Below are positions 1-10,074 of a stretch of DNA of 64,000 nt, piece by piece. This DNA is from Lachnospiraceae bacterium (GTDB lineage Bacteria > Bacillota > Clostridia > Lachnospirales > Lachnospiraceae). The stretch is from positions 124,001 through 188,000 of the forward strand of contig CAJTHM010000002.1 of NCBI GenBank assembly GCA_910576125.1. The letters run 5' to 3'. The notes beneath the pieces were generated by a model. It was not told where the DNA came from. It did no database searches and was given only the letters and a program-made list of their open reading frames with translations. The stretch's first letter is position 1; each line of letters opens with the position of its first letter. A program made the translations under genes and the position numbers.

Positions 1-1
1 T

Positions 2-1654
2 AAGAGCACGATACCGGATCCTATGGCTTTGGCGGTTGAAAAGCGGTTCCTGCGCATGAGCGAGAATACAGGCCAGCCTACGCCGGCACCTACAGATGAG
101 CCGACACCGGAACCGGAGACCACGCCGACTCCCGCACCGGAGACACCGACTCCCGCGCCGACTCCTGCGCCTACGCCGGAACCGACACCAGAACCTACGC
201 CGGAACCGACTCCGGTTCCTACGCCCACTCCCACGCCGGCTCCGGCGCGCGTGAGCGTGACAGTGAATCAGGCGTCGCTGACCGGGACAGTGGGGGGTAC
301 ATTTGCTGCCATTGCCACAGCATCCGGTTCTCAGGAAGGCGGCACAATAGATTATATGATCAGTTCGGACAATGCCTCGGTGGCCACGGCTGCGATAGAT
401 GCCAGAGGCAATATCACGGTACAGGGAAAGGCGGCTGGCACGGCCAATCTGACCGTGACGGCCAATTATAAGAACGGCGGCGCCGACACCGCAGGCACCG
501 CGGTGATAGCTGTGACGGTAAAGGGCAGCTTGGCCATGCGGCTGGATAAGAATGCCATGACAGTGTACACCCAGAGTTCTGCGAATATCACTGCAGAGGT
601 AGTCAATGCTACTTCAGAGATTAATGTGACTGCCACATCCTCCGATGCGGGGAAAGCCACTGTCAGCGCCCGGGGCAATGTGGTCACAGTGAATGGCATT
701 GCGGCGGGCAGCACTACCATCACCATAAGCTACACGGAAGGGACGGAGGTGGTCACTGCTGCCTGCACCGTCACCGTGAAGAAGAATCCCAGAGAGGATA
801 CCGGCACGCTGCTGAAAGATGCAGGCGGCAGGCAGATTTATGTGCTGGAGAACAACAATTACCGGGAGGCCACCAATGCCGATTATTATACGGCGGGCGC
901 TTTCTATGTGAAATCGGCGGATGCCAGATACACAGGCTGGCAGACCATTGACGGAAAGGTATACTACTTTACGGCAGACGGCAAAAAGGTCACCGGAGAG
1001 CAGGTCATTCAGGGAGCGAAATATAATTTTGCCAGCGATGGTTCTCTGGTTGCAGGCAGCGGTACTGTAGGCATCGATGTGTCGAAGTGGAATGGCAGGA
1101 TTGAGTGGAGCGCAGTGAGGAATTCAGGTATCTCCTATGTCATCATACGCTGTGGCTACAGGGGCTCCTCGGAGGGTAAGCTGATTGCAGATCCCAGATT
1201 TGAGGAGAATATTCAGGGGGCTATAGCTGCCGGACTGAAAGTAGGTGTCTATTTCTACTCACAGGCCACTGATGAAATCGAAGCGGTGGAGGAAGCCTCC
1301 ATGGTGCTGGACCAAATCAAAAATTATAAGATTTCCTACCCGGTATTTTTGGACGTGGAGTCCAGCGGCGGCCGTGGCGACAGGATTGACAAGGCTGCCA
1401 GAACCGCCGTCTGCAAGGCATTCTGCCAGACTGTCCAGAATGCCGGTTACACAGCGGGAGTCTACTCGAATAAGTACTGGCTGGAGACTCAGATAGATGC
1501 GGCGGCCCTGAGTGCTTACAAGATATGGATGGCCCAGTATGCAGCCGCTCCTACCTATAAGGGCAGATATGACATGTGGCAGTACAGATCCACCGGCAGT
1601 GTCAGCGGTATCAGCGGTAATGTGGATATGAATATCAGCTACCTTGGCTATTAA
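2..1654 (+). CDS. Secreted GH25 muramidase with Big_2 and wall-binding repeats (5' partial)
   Basis: Predicted extracellular lysozyme-type N-acetylmuramidase that cleaves peptidoglycan. Residues are numbered from the ATG at 23, but the frame is open to the window edge and no signal peptide is visible, so the true start probably lies upstream. Order seen: a Pro/Thr/Glu linker (about 18-75), two bacterial Ig-like Big_2 domains (about 76-165 and 170-255), choline-binding-like aromatic/glycine repeats (about 285-345), and a GH25 barrel (about 348-543). GH25 marks are GIDVSKWNG (D352) and the DxE pair D444/E446 in FLDVESSG. A hairpin terminator follows the stop. It resembles the second GH25 enzyme at 5759, which sits inside the dTDP-rhamnose genes, so both probably remodel the wall that receives the polysaccharide. 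Domain calls are confident; the role is inferred. Confidence 0.9.
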   Translation, partial: KSTIPDPMALAVEKRFLRMSENTGQPTPAPTDEPTPEPETTPTPAPETPTPAPTPAPTPEPTPEPTPEPTPVPTPTPTPAPARVSVTVNQASLTGTVGGTFAAIATASGSQEGGTIDYMISSDNASVATAAIDARGNITVQGKAAGTANLTVTANYKNGGADTAGTAVIAVTVKGSLAMRLDKNAMTVYTQSSANITAEVVNATSEINVTATSSDAGKATVSARGNVVTVNGIAAGSTTITISYTEGTEVVTAACTVTVKKNPREDTGTLLKDAGGRQIYVLENNNYREATNADYYTAGAFYVKSADARYTGWQTIDGKVYYFTADGKKVTGEQVIQGAKYNFASDGSLVAGSGTVGIDVSKWNGRIEWSAVRNSGISYVIIRCGYRGSSEGKLIADPRFEENIQGAIAAGLKVGVYFYSQATDEIEAVEEASMVLDQIKNYKISYPVFLDVESSGGRGDRIDKAARTAVCKAFCQTVQNAGYTAGVYSNKYWLETQIDAAALSAYKIWMAQYAAAPTYKGRYDMWQYRSTGSVSGISGNVDMNISYLGY

Positions 1655-1660
1655 AGGATT

Positions 1661-1697
1661 CACAAAAAGGATGGCTGCAGCAGTCATCCTTTTTGTG
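1661..1697 (+). terminator. Rho-independent terminator, symmetrical
   Basis: A 13-bp perfect stem (1661-1673 with 1685-1697) ends in a T run and begins with an A run, so it could act in both directions. It closes the GH25 gene. Confidence 0.85.
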
Positions 1698-1769
1698 CAC
1701 GGGCCCGTGCAGGGTAAATTTGAGGGCAGTCTGATTTACTGTCGGAGATGAAGGAGAGCATACAGGAAG

Positions 1770-3623
1770 ATGCAGGCTTTGATTTTCGGGCTGATGGTGC
1801 CCGTCGTACCTATATTGGTTCGGAAATTGTACAAAAAAGAAGAAAACCTGACAGCGTTGCAGGCGGTGGGGCGGTATATGGTCTATGCCCTGCTGTCAAT
1901 ACTGCTCACCAGCATTGTCATGGTGGCCATGTGCGATGAAGGCATTTCTGTTCTGGAAAAGATGGAGCGGTCTCCCGTGTTCACGCTGAAGTACATTTTC
2001 CTCGAGGCCGTGGCCGCAGGGCTGATTGCCGCGGCGGAGTGGCTGTATAGTGCGGGGAAAGTGAAAGTGACGGTAGAGTGGGACAGGTATCGCAACCTGG
2101 CGCCGGCAAGGTTTAGCAGGAAAATCCTGTTTCCCATAGGACTGTATGTGCTGGCTGTGCTGGTAGTCAGCCTGAATTTCGGATTGATGTTCGACAATGT
2201 GGTATGGGGCGATGAGGCCTATACCTGTAACGCGATACGCGGCAGCTGGGGCGAGCTTTTCTGGATTCTGACAGAAGAGGAGAACCATCCGCCTCTGCAT
2301 TTCGTATGGATGAAACTATTTGCGGAGCTGTTCGGCTATACGGTTCCGGTATATCATTTTGCCTCCTTTGTACCTTTTTGCATGGGAATCATAGGGGCGG
2401 TCACTTTGCTGAGAAAACGGTATGGAAATCTGCCGGCGGCCTTTTTTGTGATGATATCCGGCCTGGCGGCGCCCTGTCTGGAATACAATATGGAAATCCG
2501 GATGTATGCGCTGGCATTTTTGGGTCTGGCTGGGTGTTACTATTGCGTGTCCCGGATTTTGAGCGGCAGCAGGGCAGCAGGATGGATCGGGATGGTCTTC
2601 TGGGCAAGCGTCGCGGCCTATTCCCACTACTATGCGCTGGTTGCGGCCGGTATCATGATGTTCATGGCAAGCGCCATCGCTTATCTGCGGTACCAGGGCA
2701 GGGTGTGGATAAAGGGACTGGCATCGATGCTGGCATTTCTCGCCATCTATGCTCCCTGGCTGAGCCAGCTGCTCCGCGCCACGGGAAACGTCAGCCGCAA
2801 CTGGTGGATGACGGAAATCGAAAGCATCGGTACCAGCCTTGATATGATAGGCTGCGGGGCCGGGATGAGCAGTATTGTCCTTGCGCTGCTGTTCATAATG
2901 GCTGCGGCGTTATTCCTGACAGAATCCTCGCTGTTTCACACAGAGAAGAGGGAGGACAGGTTTTTTGTCAATGTGACAGTGCCGTCGACCGGGAAATGGT
3001 CCGATGAGACATGGACATTTGCTGTGGGTTTGCTGACCATAGCAGGCACATTGGTTTTCGCATATGGCCTCAGCGTTGCAGTACGCCCGCTCCTGACAAG
3101 CAGATATCTGTATCCGCTCTGTGCGGTCTCTGCCATAATGTTGGCTGCGGGGTCAAAACGTATCCTTGAATTGCTCAAAAGAATGGAAGGGCATTTCCAT
3201 AAGAGCGGATTTGCCGGCGCGGGAAAATGTGTGCTGATGCTGGCCCTGGTAGTTTTGTTCGCCAGAGGCATCGGCAATTATGGGAGCTACAAAGCAGTCG
3301 TGGACAGTGAGGATGAGAGGACAGGGGAGGTTCTGTACTATCTCGGGGAACCTGCAGAAGACACCCAGTTCGTGAGTAATGGAATCCAGCATATCGGATG
3401 GACGGTGCTTTCCCATTATTTCAGAGATACGGAAGTGGTAAATGGCAATTATACGCAGGCCACATCGGATGATGTGTGGTATTTTACGCCGGATTTTCTG
3501 GATGCGAATGAGATTGAGGCAGTGTCCGGTATGGGATATAATATTACAGCAAATTATGGAAATCAGCAGCTGGGCAAATATCAGTTCGTGCTCTACCACT
3601 TTGAGAGACAGGCACAGGAATAA
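1770..3623 (+). CDS. GT39/ArnT-like polytopic membrane glycosyltransferase
   Basis: A 617-residue protein with about a dozen hydrophobic segments. After the first two or three membrane spans comes WGDEAYT (D148, E149), the acidic pair that begins the first outer loop in PMT/ArnT-type lipid-phosphosugar-dependent transferases, followed by NHPPLHFVW (about 171-179), another family signature. Such enzymes transfer a sugar from a polyprenyl-phosphate donor on the outer membrane face. The start at 1770 is preceded by AAGGAGA about 12 bases upstream, and an in-frame stop at 1749 excludes an earlier start. It stands alone between a terminator and rfbB, so it may decorate the surface polymer made downstream. 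Donor and acceptor are unknown. Confidence 0.7.
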   Translation: MQALIFGLMVPVVPILVRKLYKKEENLTALQAVGRYMVYALLSILLTSIVMVAMCDEGISVLEKMERSPVFTLKYIFLEAVAAGLIAAAEWLYSAGKVKVTVEWDRYRNLAPARFSRKILFPIGLYVLAVLVVSLNFGLMFDNVVWGDEAYTCNAIRGSWGELFWILTEEENHPPLHFVWMKLFAELFGYTVPVYHFASFVPFCMGIIGAVTLLRKRYGNLPAAFFVMISGLAAPCLEYNMEIRMYALAFLGLAGCYYCVSRILSGSRAAGWIGMVFWASVAAYSHYYALVAAGIMMFMASAIAYLRYQGRVWIKGLASMLAFLAIYAPWLSQLLRATGNVSRNWWMTEIESIGTSLDMIGCGAGMSSIVLALLFIMAAALFLTESSLFHTEKREDRFFVNVTVPSTGKWSDETWTFAVGLLTIAGTLVFAYGLSVAVRPLLTSRYLYPLCAVSAIMLAAGSKRILELLKRMEGHFHKSGFAGAGKCVLMLALVVLFARGIGNYGSYKAVVDSEDERTGEVLYYLGEPAEDTQFVSNGIQHIGWTVLSHYFRDTEVVNGNYTQATSDDVWYFTPDFLDANEIEAVSGMGYNITANYGNQQLGKYQFVLYHFERQAQE

Positions 3624-3714
3624 GAATGTATTCCGTCTGATTTTGCCATACTAAGGAAGCGGCTGTTTTCCGACAATTCCTAATAATAGTTTACCTCACA
3701 GAAAGGAGAAAAAA

Positions 3715-4797
3715 ATGCGTACTTATCTTGTGACAGGAGGCGCCGGTTTCATCGGCTCCAACTATATCCACTACATGTTCCGGAAATACGGGAACGAAAT
3801 CCGCATCATCAATGTAGACCTTCTGACCTACGCAGGCAATCTGGAGAACCTGAAAGACCTGGAGGACAAGCCGAACTATACTTTTGTAAAGGCAGATATC
3901 TGCGACAAGGAAGCAATCTCCCGGATATTCGGGGAGAACGACATAGACCGGGTGGTGCATTTCGCGGCGGAGAGCCATGTGGACAGAAGCATCCGCAATC
4001 CGGAGGTGTTCGTGCGGACCAATGTGCTGGGAACGGCAGTGATGCTTAACTGCGCCAAGGCGGCCTGGGAGCTGCCGGACGGAGGCTTCAGGCCCGACAA
4101 GAAATTCCTGCATGTATCCACGGACGAGGTGTACGGCTCCCTGCCGGATGATGAGAACGCGTTTTTCTATGAGACCACGCCCTACGATCCCCACAGCCCC
4201 TATTCCGCCAGCAAGGCGGGATCGGACCTGCTGGTGAAGTCCTACATGGACACCTACCATTTCCCGGCCAACATCACCAACTGCTCCAACAATTACGGCC
4301 CCTATCAGTTCCCGGAGAAGCTGATTCCCCTGATTATCAACAATGCGCTTCAGGGCAAGAAGCTCCCGGTGTACGGAGACGGCAAAAATGTCAGGGACTG
4401 GCTCTATGTGGAGGATCACGCCAAGGCCATCGATATGGTGCAGGAGCAGGGCGAGCTTTTCGAGACCTATAACATAGGCGGCCACAATGAGAAACAGAAT
4501 ATCGAAATCATCCACATCATCATAGAGACCCTCCGGGAGATGCTGCCGGACGACGACCCCAGAAAGGCGCATGTGACCACGGATCTGATTACCTATGTGG
4601 AGGACCGCAAGGGACATGACCGCAGATACGCCATCGCGCCGGATAAGATCAAATCCGCCATAGGCTGGTATCCTGAGACCATGTTCAGGGAGGGCATCCG
4701 CAAGACCATCCAGTGGTTCTTCGAGCATGAGGAGTGGATGAAGAATGTGACCAGCGGCGATTACCAGAAATACTACGCTGACATGTACGGAAAATAA
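3715..4797 (+). CDS. rfbB: dTDP-glucose 4,6-dehydratase
   Basis: Second step of dTDP-L-rhamnose synthesis: converts dTDP-glucose to dTDP-4-keto-6-deoxyglucose with tightly bound NAD. An extended SDR protein of 360 residues, the usual length. Seen: the NAD motif GGAGFIG near residue 7, the STDEVYG segment (T136-D137-E138, the family's catalytic acids), and the Y163-x3-K167 pair in YSASK. GAAAGGAG lies 6 bases before the ATG. rfbA and rfbC lie downstream, separated by a GH25 gene. The call is firm. Confidence 0.97.
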   Translation: MRTYLVTGGAGFIGSNYIHYMFRKYGNEIRIINVDLLTYAGNLENLKDLEDKPNYTFVKADICDKEAISRIFGENDIDRVVHFAAESHVDRSIRNPEVFVRTNVLGTAVMLNCAKAAWELPDGGFRPDKKFLHVSTDEVYGSLPDDENAFFYETTPYDPHSPYSASKAGSDLLVKSYMDTYHFPANITNCSNNYGPYQFPEKLIPLIINNALQGKKLPVYGDGKNVRDWLYVEDHAKAIDMVQEQGELFETYNIGGHNEKQNIEIIHIIIETLREMLPDDDPRKAHVTTDLITYVEDRKGHDRRYAIAPDKIKSAIGWYPETMFREGIRKTIQWFFEHEEWMKNVTSGDYQKYYADMYGK

Positions 4798-4864
4798 GGA
4801 ATTGTTCGGAAATGATTTGAACAATTCCCGGGAAAAATGGGGACGAATCACATCGTTCCCATTT
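4798..4864 (+). other. Two tandem stem-loops between rfbB and rfbA
   Basis: The first is a 10-bp stem (4798-4807 with 4819-4828). The second is a 12-bp stem with one G-T pair (4835-4846 with 4853-4864, loop ATCACA). Neither has a proper T tract, so partial termination, RNA processing or 3'-end protection is more likely than full termination. Confidence 0.6.
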
Positions 4865-4899
4865 AGCGCGTTTTATATACGCAGAGAACGGAGGTTTTT

Positions 4900-5769
4900 A
4901 TGAGAGGAATCATATTGGCAGGCGGATCCGGCACCAGGCTGTATCCTCTGACGAAAGCGGTTTCCAAGCAGATTATGCCGGTGTACGATAAACCGATGAT
5001 TTATTATCCGATGTCTACGCTGATGCTTGCGGGTATCCGGGAGATCCTGATCATCTCCACCCCCAGGGATCTGCCGGTGTTCCGGGAGCTTCTGGGCGAC
5101 GGACATCAGCTCGGCATGGAGCTGTCCTATGCCGTGCAGGAGCATCCGAACGGCCTGGCGGAAAGCTTCCTGATAGGGGCGGACTTCATAGACGGCGACA
5201 GGGTGGCGCTGGTGCTGGGGGACAATATCTTTTACGGACAGAGCTTTTCCAGGGTCCTGAGGGAAGTGGCCGCAAGGGAAAAGGGGGCCACCATTTTCGG
5301 CTATTATGTCCGCGACCCCAGAGAGTACGGAGTGGTGGAGTTCGACGAGAGCGGCAAGGCGCTTTCCATCGAGGAGAAGCCGGAGAACCCCAAGAGCAAT
5401 TATGCGGTGCCGGGTCTGTATTTTTATGACGAAGATGTAGTGGAAATCGCGAGGAACGTGAAGCCTTCCCGCAGAGGGGAGCTGGAGATCACCAGCGTCA
5501 ACAACGAATATCTGCGGAGGGGAACCCTCCGGGTGGAGACTTTGGGCCGTGGTTTTGCCTGGCTGGACACCGGGAACCATGACTCGCTTTTGGACGCGGC
5601 GGATTTCGTGGCGGCTTTCCAGAAGCGCCAGGGTCTTTATATCTCCTGCATCGAAGAAATTGCTTACAAGAGGGGCTTTATCGACAAGGATCAGCTGCTT
5701 GCGCTGGCGGAGCCCCTTATGAAGACCAATTACGGAAAATATCTGGTAGAGGTAGCAAATGGACTCTAA
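4900..5769 (+). CDS. rfbA: Glucose-1-phosphate thymidylyltransferase
   Basis: First step of dTDP-rhamnose synthesis: dTTP plus glucose-1-phosphate gives dTDP-glucose. At 289 residues it has standard RmlA length. The N-terminus holds the nucleotide-binding [11 protein letters not shown] loop, then the conserved [17 protein letters not shown] stretch, VLGDNIFYG (metal and sugar site), [20 protein letters not shown] and [18 protein letters not shown] sits 5 bases before the ATG. The stop overlaps the next gene (GH25) by 11 bases, so these two are translationally coupled. Confidence 0.97.
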   Translation: MRGIILAGGSGTRLYPLTKAVSKQIMPVYDKPMIYYPMSTLMLAGIREILIISTPRDLPVFRELLGDGHQLGMELSYAVQEHPNGLAESFLIGADFIDGDRVALVLGDNIFYGQSFSRVLREVAAREKGATIFGYYVRDPREYGVVEFDESGKALSIEEKPENPKSNYAVPGLYFYDEDVVEIARNVKPSRRGELEITSVNNEYLRRGTLRVETLGRGFAWLDTGNHDSLLDAADFVAAFQKRQGLYISCIEEIAYKRGFIDKDQLLALAEPLMKTNYGKYLVEVANGL

Positions 5770-7051
5770 AATACGCAGAATGGCGATTCTGGCCTCTCTG
5801 GGAATGATTCTGCTGGTGTCGCTGCTGGTGCTGTACACCAATGGGGGCATGGGAGGCGGCGGGACGCCGGCAAAGACTCCGCAGCCGCAGACCGAAGATA
5901 CAGAAGAGGGCCAGGGCGGCCAGGGGAATGCGGGCAGCAACGGTGTGGTGAACGGACAGATTGGGGACGATTTGTCCGCGTTTCTGCGGGACGACACCTT
6001 TTTTGACCCGGAGAAGAACCCCGTGCTGGAGGCGGCTAAGGACAATGCCGCCAGGCTGTCCATGGTAGTGACTTCCGTGGAGAAAGACCTGCGCATTCAG
6101 ATTGTGGACATGCAGGGGGAACTGGTCACCGGGGAGAGCTTTCTGGTAAAGCTGGAGGGACTGGGAGAGTACAAGGACCTGGACAAGGACGGCATCATTT
6201 ATGTCGGAGATTTGCCGGCCGGGGAGTACCGTGTGGAGCTGTTGCCCCTGGAGGGGTACCGGATGTCGGCCAACGAGACGAAAGTGCGGGTCAAGGATAA
6301 GGTTGAGTATGTGGCGATTGACGATATCTCCCTGCTGATTCTGACTGAGGCGGACATCGATGTGGCCGCGGAGGATACCGCCGTGGCGGACGCCGTGGCG
6401 GACGCGGACAAGACAGAGATACAGCAGCTTCAGAAGACCACGGGAGGTTCCAGAGTGGGCATAGACGTGTCTAAATGGAACGGCAATATCGACTGGGACA
6501 GGGTAAAGAACGCGGGCGTGGAATTTGCCATCATCCGCGCGGGCTACCGGGGATCCGTGACAGGCAGCCTGGTGGAGGATTCCTGCTTCACCGCCAATAT
6601 GCGGGGCGCCGCCGCCAGCGGCGTCCCTGTGGGGGTGTATTTCTTCACCCAGGCGGTGAACGAGGTGGAGGCCGTGGAGGAGGCTTCCGCCGTGCTTCAG
6701 CTGATTCGGGAGTATGATCTGGACTATCCTGTGTTTATCGACACCGAGGGCGCGGGAGGGAACGGACGGGCGGACAATCTGGACGTGGACACCAGGACGC
6801 TGGTGTGCGAGGCGTTCTGCCGCACCATCGCCAATGCGGGATACACGGCGGGAGTCTACGCCAGCCGCAACTGGTACAACAACAATCTGCATGTGGAGAA
6901 TCTGGAGAATTACTGCATCTGGCTGGCAGAGTACCGGCACGCGCCGCTCTATCAGGGATTCTACCATATGTGGCAGTACACCTCCAAGGGGGCCATAGAC
7001 GGAATCGAGGGAAATGTGGACATGAATATCAGTTATCTTCAGATACAGTAA
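5759..7051 (+). CDS. Membrane-anchored GH25 muramidase with prealbumin-like domain
   Basis: Predicted peptidoglycan muramidase on the outer membrane face. Residues about 8-27 form an uncleaved signal anchor with no lipobox. A Gly/Gln-rich spacer follows, then a region (about 115-190) with the G..Y.D.D.DG...V..LPAGEY pattern of SpaA/prealbumin-like beta domains, an acidic Ala/Asp linker, and a GH25 barrel (about 233-430) with GIDVSKWNG (D236) and D328/E330 in FIDTEGAGG. The barrel closely matches that of the first gene in the window. It starts inside the end of rfbA with GAGGT just upstream. A wall hydrolase embedded among sugar-nucleotide genes suggests it opens peptidoglycan where polysaccharide is attached or passes through; this is inference. 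Confidence 0.9.
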   Translation: MDSKIRRMAILASLGMILLVSLLVLYTNGGMGGGGTPAKTPQPQTEDTEEGQGGQGNAGSNGVVNGQIGDDLSAFLRDDTFFDPEKNPVLEAAKDNAARLSMVVTSVEKDLRIQIVDMQGELVTGESFLVKLEGLGEYKDLDKDGIIYVGDLPAGEYRVELLPLEGYRMSANETKVRVKDKVEYVAIDDISLLILTEADIDVAAEDTAVADAVADADKTEIQQLQKTTGGSRVGIDVSKWNGNIDWDRVKNAGVEFAIIRAGYRGSVTGSLVEDSCFTANMRGAAASGVPVGVYFFTQAVNEVEAVEEASAVLQLIREYDLDYPVFIDTEGAGGNGRADNLDVDTRTLVCEAFCRTIANAGYTAGVYASRNWYNNNLHVENLENYCIWLAEYRHAPLYQGFYHMWQYTSKGAIDGIEGNVDMNISYLQIQ

Positions 7052-7184
7052 ATCATACTGCTTGACAGTTAAAGTTTGCGAGTAACCTGACTACATGACG
7101 CCGGCCATATACGTTTAACCAATGCAGTATGGTAAATTCTGGTGTTATGTAGTATCAAAGGGAAAAGAGAAGGAGGGGCCTGCG

Positions 7185-7754
7185 ATGGGCAAGATTCAGG
7201 TAGAGACATGTGGGATAGAGGGGCTTAAGGTCATTACACCTGCGGTATACGGCGATGAGAGAGGGTATTTTTACGAATCCTATCATTACGAGGCATATAA
7301 GGAGGCGGGTATCCCTGAGGTGTTCGTACAGGATAACCAGTCTTCCGGAAGAAGGGGCGTCCTGAGAGGCCTGCATTTCCAGAAAGAGTTTGCCCAGGAC
7401 AAGCTGGTACGTGCCATCCGGGGCGAGGTGTTCGACGTGGCGGTGGATCTGCGGGATGGTTCGCCTACTTTCGGCAAGTGGCATGGCGTCCTGCTTTCGG
7501 AGGAGAATAAGAAGCAGTTTTTCGTGCCGAAGAACTTTGCCCACGGCTATCTGGTGCTGTCGGATTATGCGGAATTCTGCTATAAATGCACGGATTTCTA
7601 CCATCCCGGCGATGAGGGGGGGATTGTGTACGACGATCCTGCCATCGGTATCGAGTGGCCGATTCCGGAGGGGATGGAGCTGATTATGGTGGATAGGGAC
7701 CGAAACTGGGGCGGTCTGGAAGATTATAAGAGGCAGGCCCATGAAGATAAGTAA
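7185..7754 (+). CDS. rfbC: dTDP-4-dehydrorhamnose 3,5-epimerase
   Basis: Third step of dTDP-L-rhamnose synthesis, epimerising C3 and C5 of the 4-keto sugar. The start at 7185 is chosen because AGGAGG lies 8 bases before it and MGKIQVETCGIEGLK is a normal family N-terminus; an ATG at 7122 would add 21 unsupported residues. With this start the protein has 189 residues, the family norm. Seen: GDERGYFYESYH, the catalytic His in RGLHFQ (H64), and the late Tyr region near YAEFCYKCTDFYHP. The fourth gene of the pathway, rfbD, is not in the window. The stop overlaps the next gene by 14 bases. Confidence 0.95.
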   Translation: MGKIQVETCGIEGLKVITPAVYGDERGYFYESYHYEAYKEAGIPEVFVQDNQSSGRRGVLRGLHFQKEFAQDKLVRAIRGEVFDVAVDLRDGSPTFGKWHGVLLSEENKKQFFVPKNFAHGYLVLSDYAEFCYKCTDFYHPGDEGGIVYDDPAIGIEWPIPEGMELIMVDRDRNWGGLEDYKRQAHEDK

Positions 7755-8724
7755 AAAAACGGGGATTTTCTTGTTTTCCCTGGCGGGGCTCCTAATGGCC
7801 CTGACCATCATCATCCATCAGAATCCCGGGCCCAGCGCCAATCCCCGGGAGGAGCTGCTGAAAAAGATTCTCTCCTGCGGGATGATCGCGCTGGCCTGCC
7901 TGGTCTTCGCGAAATGGTATGAAAAGTTCACCACCATCCCGGTAGAGCTGTACCAGAGCAGGCATCTGATTTGGAAGCTGGCAAAGAATGATTTCAAGAA
8001 GCGTTACGCGGGCTCCTATATGGGGGCGGCGTGGGCCCTGGCCCAGCCTGTGGTGACTGTGGTGATGTACTACATTGTCTTTGACAAGCTTATGGGCGGC
8101 GCCGGCCGGGGCGTGGAGGATGCGCCCTTTGTGCTCTTCCTGACAGCCGGGCTGGTGCCCTGGTTCTATTTCAACGAGGCCCTGAACAACGGCACCAATG
8201 CCCTGCGGGAATACGATTATCTGGTGAAAAAGGTGGTATTCAAAATCAGCATCCTGCCCATCATCAAGATTATCGCAGCCTCTTTCATCCATGTGTTTTT
8301 CGTGGCGGTGCTGCTGATCGTGGCGGCGCTTTACGGCTATTATCCTACGATTTATACCATCCAGATTCTGTATTACAGCATCTGCCTGTTCGTGTTCGTG
8401 CTGGCGCTGTGCTATACCACCTGTTCCATCGTGGTCTTTTTCAAGGACCTGACCCAGATCATCAATATCGTCCTGCAGATCGGAATCTGGGCCACGCCCA
8501 TCCTGTGGAATCTGGATGCCGCGCCGAAGAAATGGGTGATGGTCCTGAAGCTGAATCCTTTGGTGTATATCGTCAACGGTTTCCGCAGCGCCATCTACCG
8601 GCAGGAATGGTTTTTTGAGGACTTTTTTTCCACTATGTATTTCTGGATTGTGACAGTGGTGCTGTTCGGAATAGGAGTGGCCGTCTTCAAACGTCTGAAG
8701 AACCATTTCGCGGATGTACTGTAA
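7741..8724 (+). CDS. Polysaccharide ABC exporter permease, Wzm/TagG type
   Basis: Membrane half of an ABC-2-type exporter that moves a lipid-linked polysaccharide across the membrane. Residues about 8-70 hold two extra hydrophobic segments ahead of the core. The core begins with LIWKLAKNDFKKRYAGSYMGAAWALAQP, typical of Wzm/TagG/RfbA-type permeases, followed by about six membrane spans and a late LNPLVYIVNGFRSAIY segment. AGAGG lies 6 bases before the ATG, and the gene overlaps rfbC. It pairs with the ATPase that follows 33 bases later. The N-terminal extra pair of helices is longer than usual for Wzm. Confidence 0.9.
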   Translation: MKISKKTGIFLFSLAGLLMALTIIIHQNPGPSANPREELLKKILSCGMIALACLVFAKWYEKFTTIPVELYQSRHLIWKLAKNDFKKRYAGSYMGAAWALAQPVVTVVMYYIVFDKLMGGAGRGVEDAPFVLFLTAGLVPWFYFNEALNNGTNALREYDYLVKKVVFKISILPIIKIIAASFIHVFFVAVLLIVAALYGYYPTIYTIQILYYSICLFVFVLALCYTTCSIVVFFKDLTQIINIVLQIGIWATPILWNLDAAPKKWVMVLKLNPLVYIVNGFRSAIYRQEWFFEDFFSTMYFWIVTVVLFGIGVAVFKRLKNHFADVL

Positions 8725-8757
8725 GGAGACTACAAATTTGTATTACAAAGGGGCGTC

Positions 8758-10062
8758 ATGGGAAATCAAGAAAGCAAGATACAGGTACAGGAGGTAGCGC
8801 TTCCTGCAATAGAAATCAAAGATGTGGTAAAGATATACAAGCTCTACGACAGGGCCAGGGACCGGGTGAAGGACGCCTTTGGCCTGAACAGGAGGAAAGG
8901 CCACAAGCTGCACTATGCCTTGAACGGCGTGAATCTCTGTATCCGCAAGGGAGAGACCGTAGGCATCATCGGTACCAACGGCTCGGGGAAATCCACCATC
9001 CTGAAGATTATCACGGGGGTGCTGAACCCTACCTCCGGCGAAGTGAGAGTAGACGGGCGCATCTCCGCCCTTCTGGAGCTGGGTGCCGGTTTCAACCAGG
9101 AGTACAATGGCATCGAAAACGTGTACCTGAACGGCACCATGCAGGGCTTTTCCGACAAAGAGATTGAAGAGAAGCTGCCTGAGATACTGGAATTCGCCGA
9201 TATCGGGGACTATGTGAACCAGCCGGTGAAGACCTACTCCAGCGGCATGTTCGTGCGCCTTGCCTTTGCGGTGGCCATCAATATCGAGCCGGAGATTCTG
9301 ATCGTGGACGAGGCCCTTTCCGTGGGAGATGTATTCTTTCAGGCAAAATGTTACCATAAATTTGAAGAATTCAAGAAAATGGGCAAGACCATCGTATTCG
9401 TCAGCCATGACCTGAGCGTCATCAGCAAGTACTGCGACAGAGTATTTTTGCTGAACAAGGGCACGCTGCTGGGGGAGGGATCCCCCAAGGAGATGATCGA
9501 CGCCTACAAGAGAGTGCTGGTAGGGCAGTATGAGTTTCCCGGGCAGGAGGAGCAGGCGGCCCTGGAGGAGAGTCACGCCAAAGAGGCGGTGAACCCGGAT
9601 GTGCAGGAGTACGGCACGAAACAAGCCCAAATCATGGAGTACTACCTGACGGATGAGCGGGGCGTCCGGGCCCTGGCCATCTTAAAGGGCAGCGAGTTCA
9701 CTCTGCATATGCGGGTGGCTTTTAAGGCCCGTGTGCCCGCGCCGATTTTCGCCTTTTCCTTTAAGGACGCCCTGGGCACGGAGATTACGGGCACCAACAC
9801 CATGATAGAGAAGGCTTTTCTGGAAAGCGGCGAGCCGGGACAGGTGGTGGATATTACCTTTACCCAGAAAATGAGCCTCCAGGGCGGGGAGTACCTGCTC
9901 TCGCTGGGGGTCACGGGATATGAGGGGGACCGTTTCCAGGTGTACCACAGGCTCTATGATGTGCTGGATGTGACAGTAGTGTCAGATAAGGACACGGTTG
10001 GATATTTTGACATGGATTCCAAGGTTGCGGTAAAAGCGTGCGAAAATTTTCTGAGTCTGTAA
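8758..10062 (+). CDS. Polysaccharide ABC exporter ATPase with Wzt C-terminal domain
   Basis: ATPase of the exporter. The nucleotide-binding domain covers about residues 15-260, with Walker A GTNGSGKST (about 75-83), the signature YSSGMFVRLAFA, Walker B ILIVDEALSVGD and the H-loop FVSHDLS. Residues about 290-434 form a second domain matching Wzt_C, the beta-sandwich that in E. coli O8/O9a Wzt recognises the modified non-reducing end of the polymer before export; the GTEITGTNT stretch is characteristic. TagH-type ATPases lack this domain, so export here should depend on a chain-end mark. The next gene encodes a likely enzyme for such a mark. Confidence 0.92.
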   Translation: MGNQESKIQVQEVALPAIEIKDVVKIYKLYDRARDRVKDAFGLNRRKGHKLHYALNGVNLCIRKGETVGIIGTNGSGKSTILKIITGVLNPTSGEVRVDGRISALLELGAGFNQEYNGIENVYLNGTMQGFSDKEIEEKLPEILEFADIGDYVNQPVKTYSSGMFVRLAFAVAINIEPEILIVDEALSVGDVFFQAKCYHKFEEFKKMGKTIVFVSHDLSVISKYCDRVFLLNKGTLLGEGSPKEMIDAYKRVLVGQYEFPGQEEQAALEESHAKEAVNPDVQEYGTKQAQIMEYYLTDERGVRALAILKGSEFTLHMRVAFKARVPAPIFAFSFKDALGTEITGTNTMIEKAFLESGEPGQVVDITFTQKMSLQGGEYLLSLGVTGYEGDRFQVYHRLYDVLDVTVVSDKDTVGYFDMDSKVAVKACENFLSL

Positions 10063-10074
10063 ATACACAGCCTA

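Noticed and set aside
7072..7098. TTGACA before rfbC as a promoter
   Set aside because: No acceptable -10 box at 16-18 bases; the genes read as one operon.
7122..7184. Longer start for rfbC
   Set aside because: AGGAGG sits correctly for 7185, and family members begin there.
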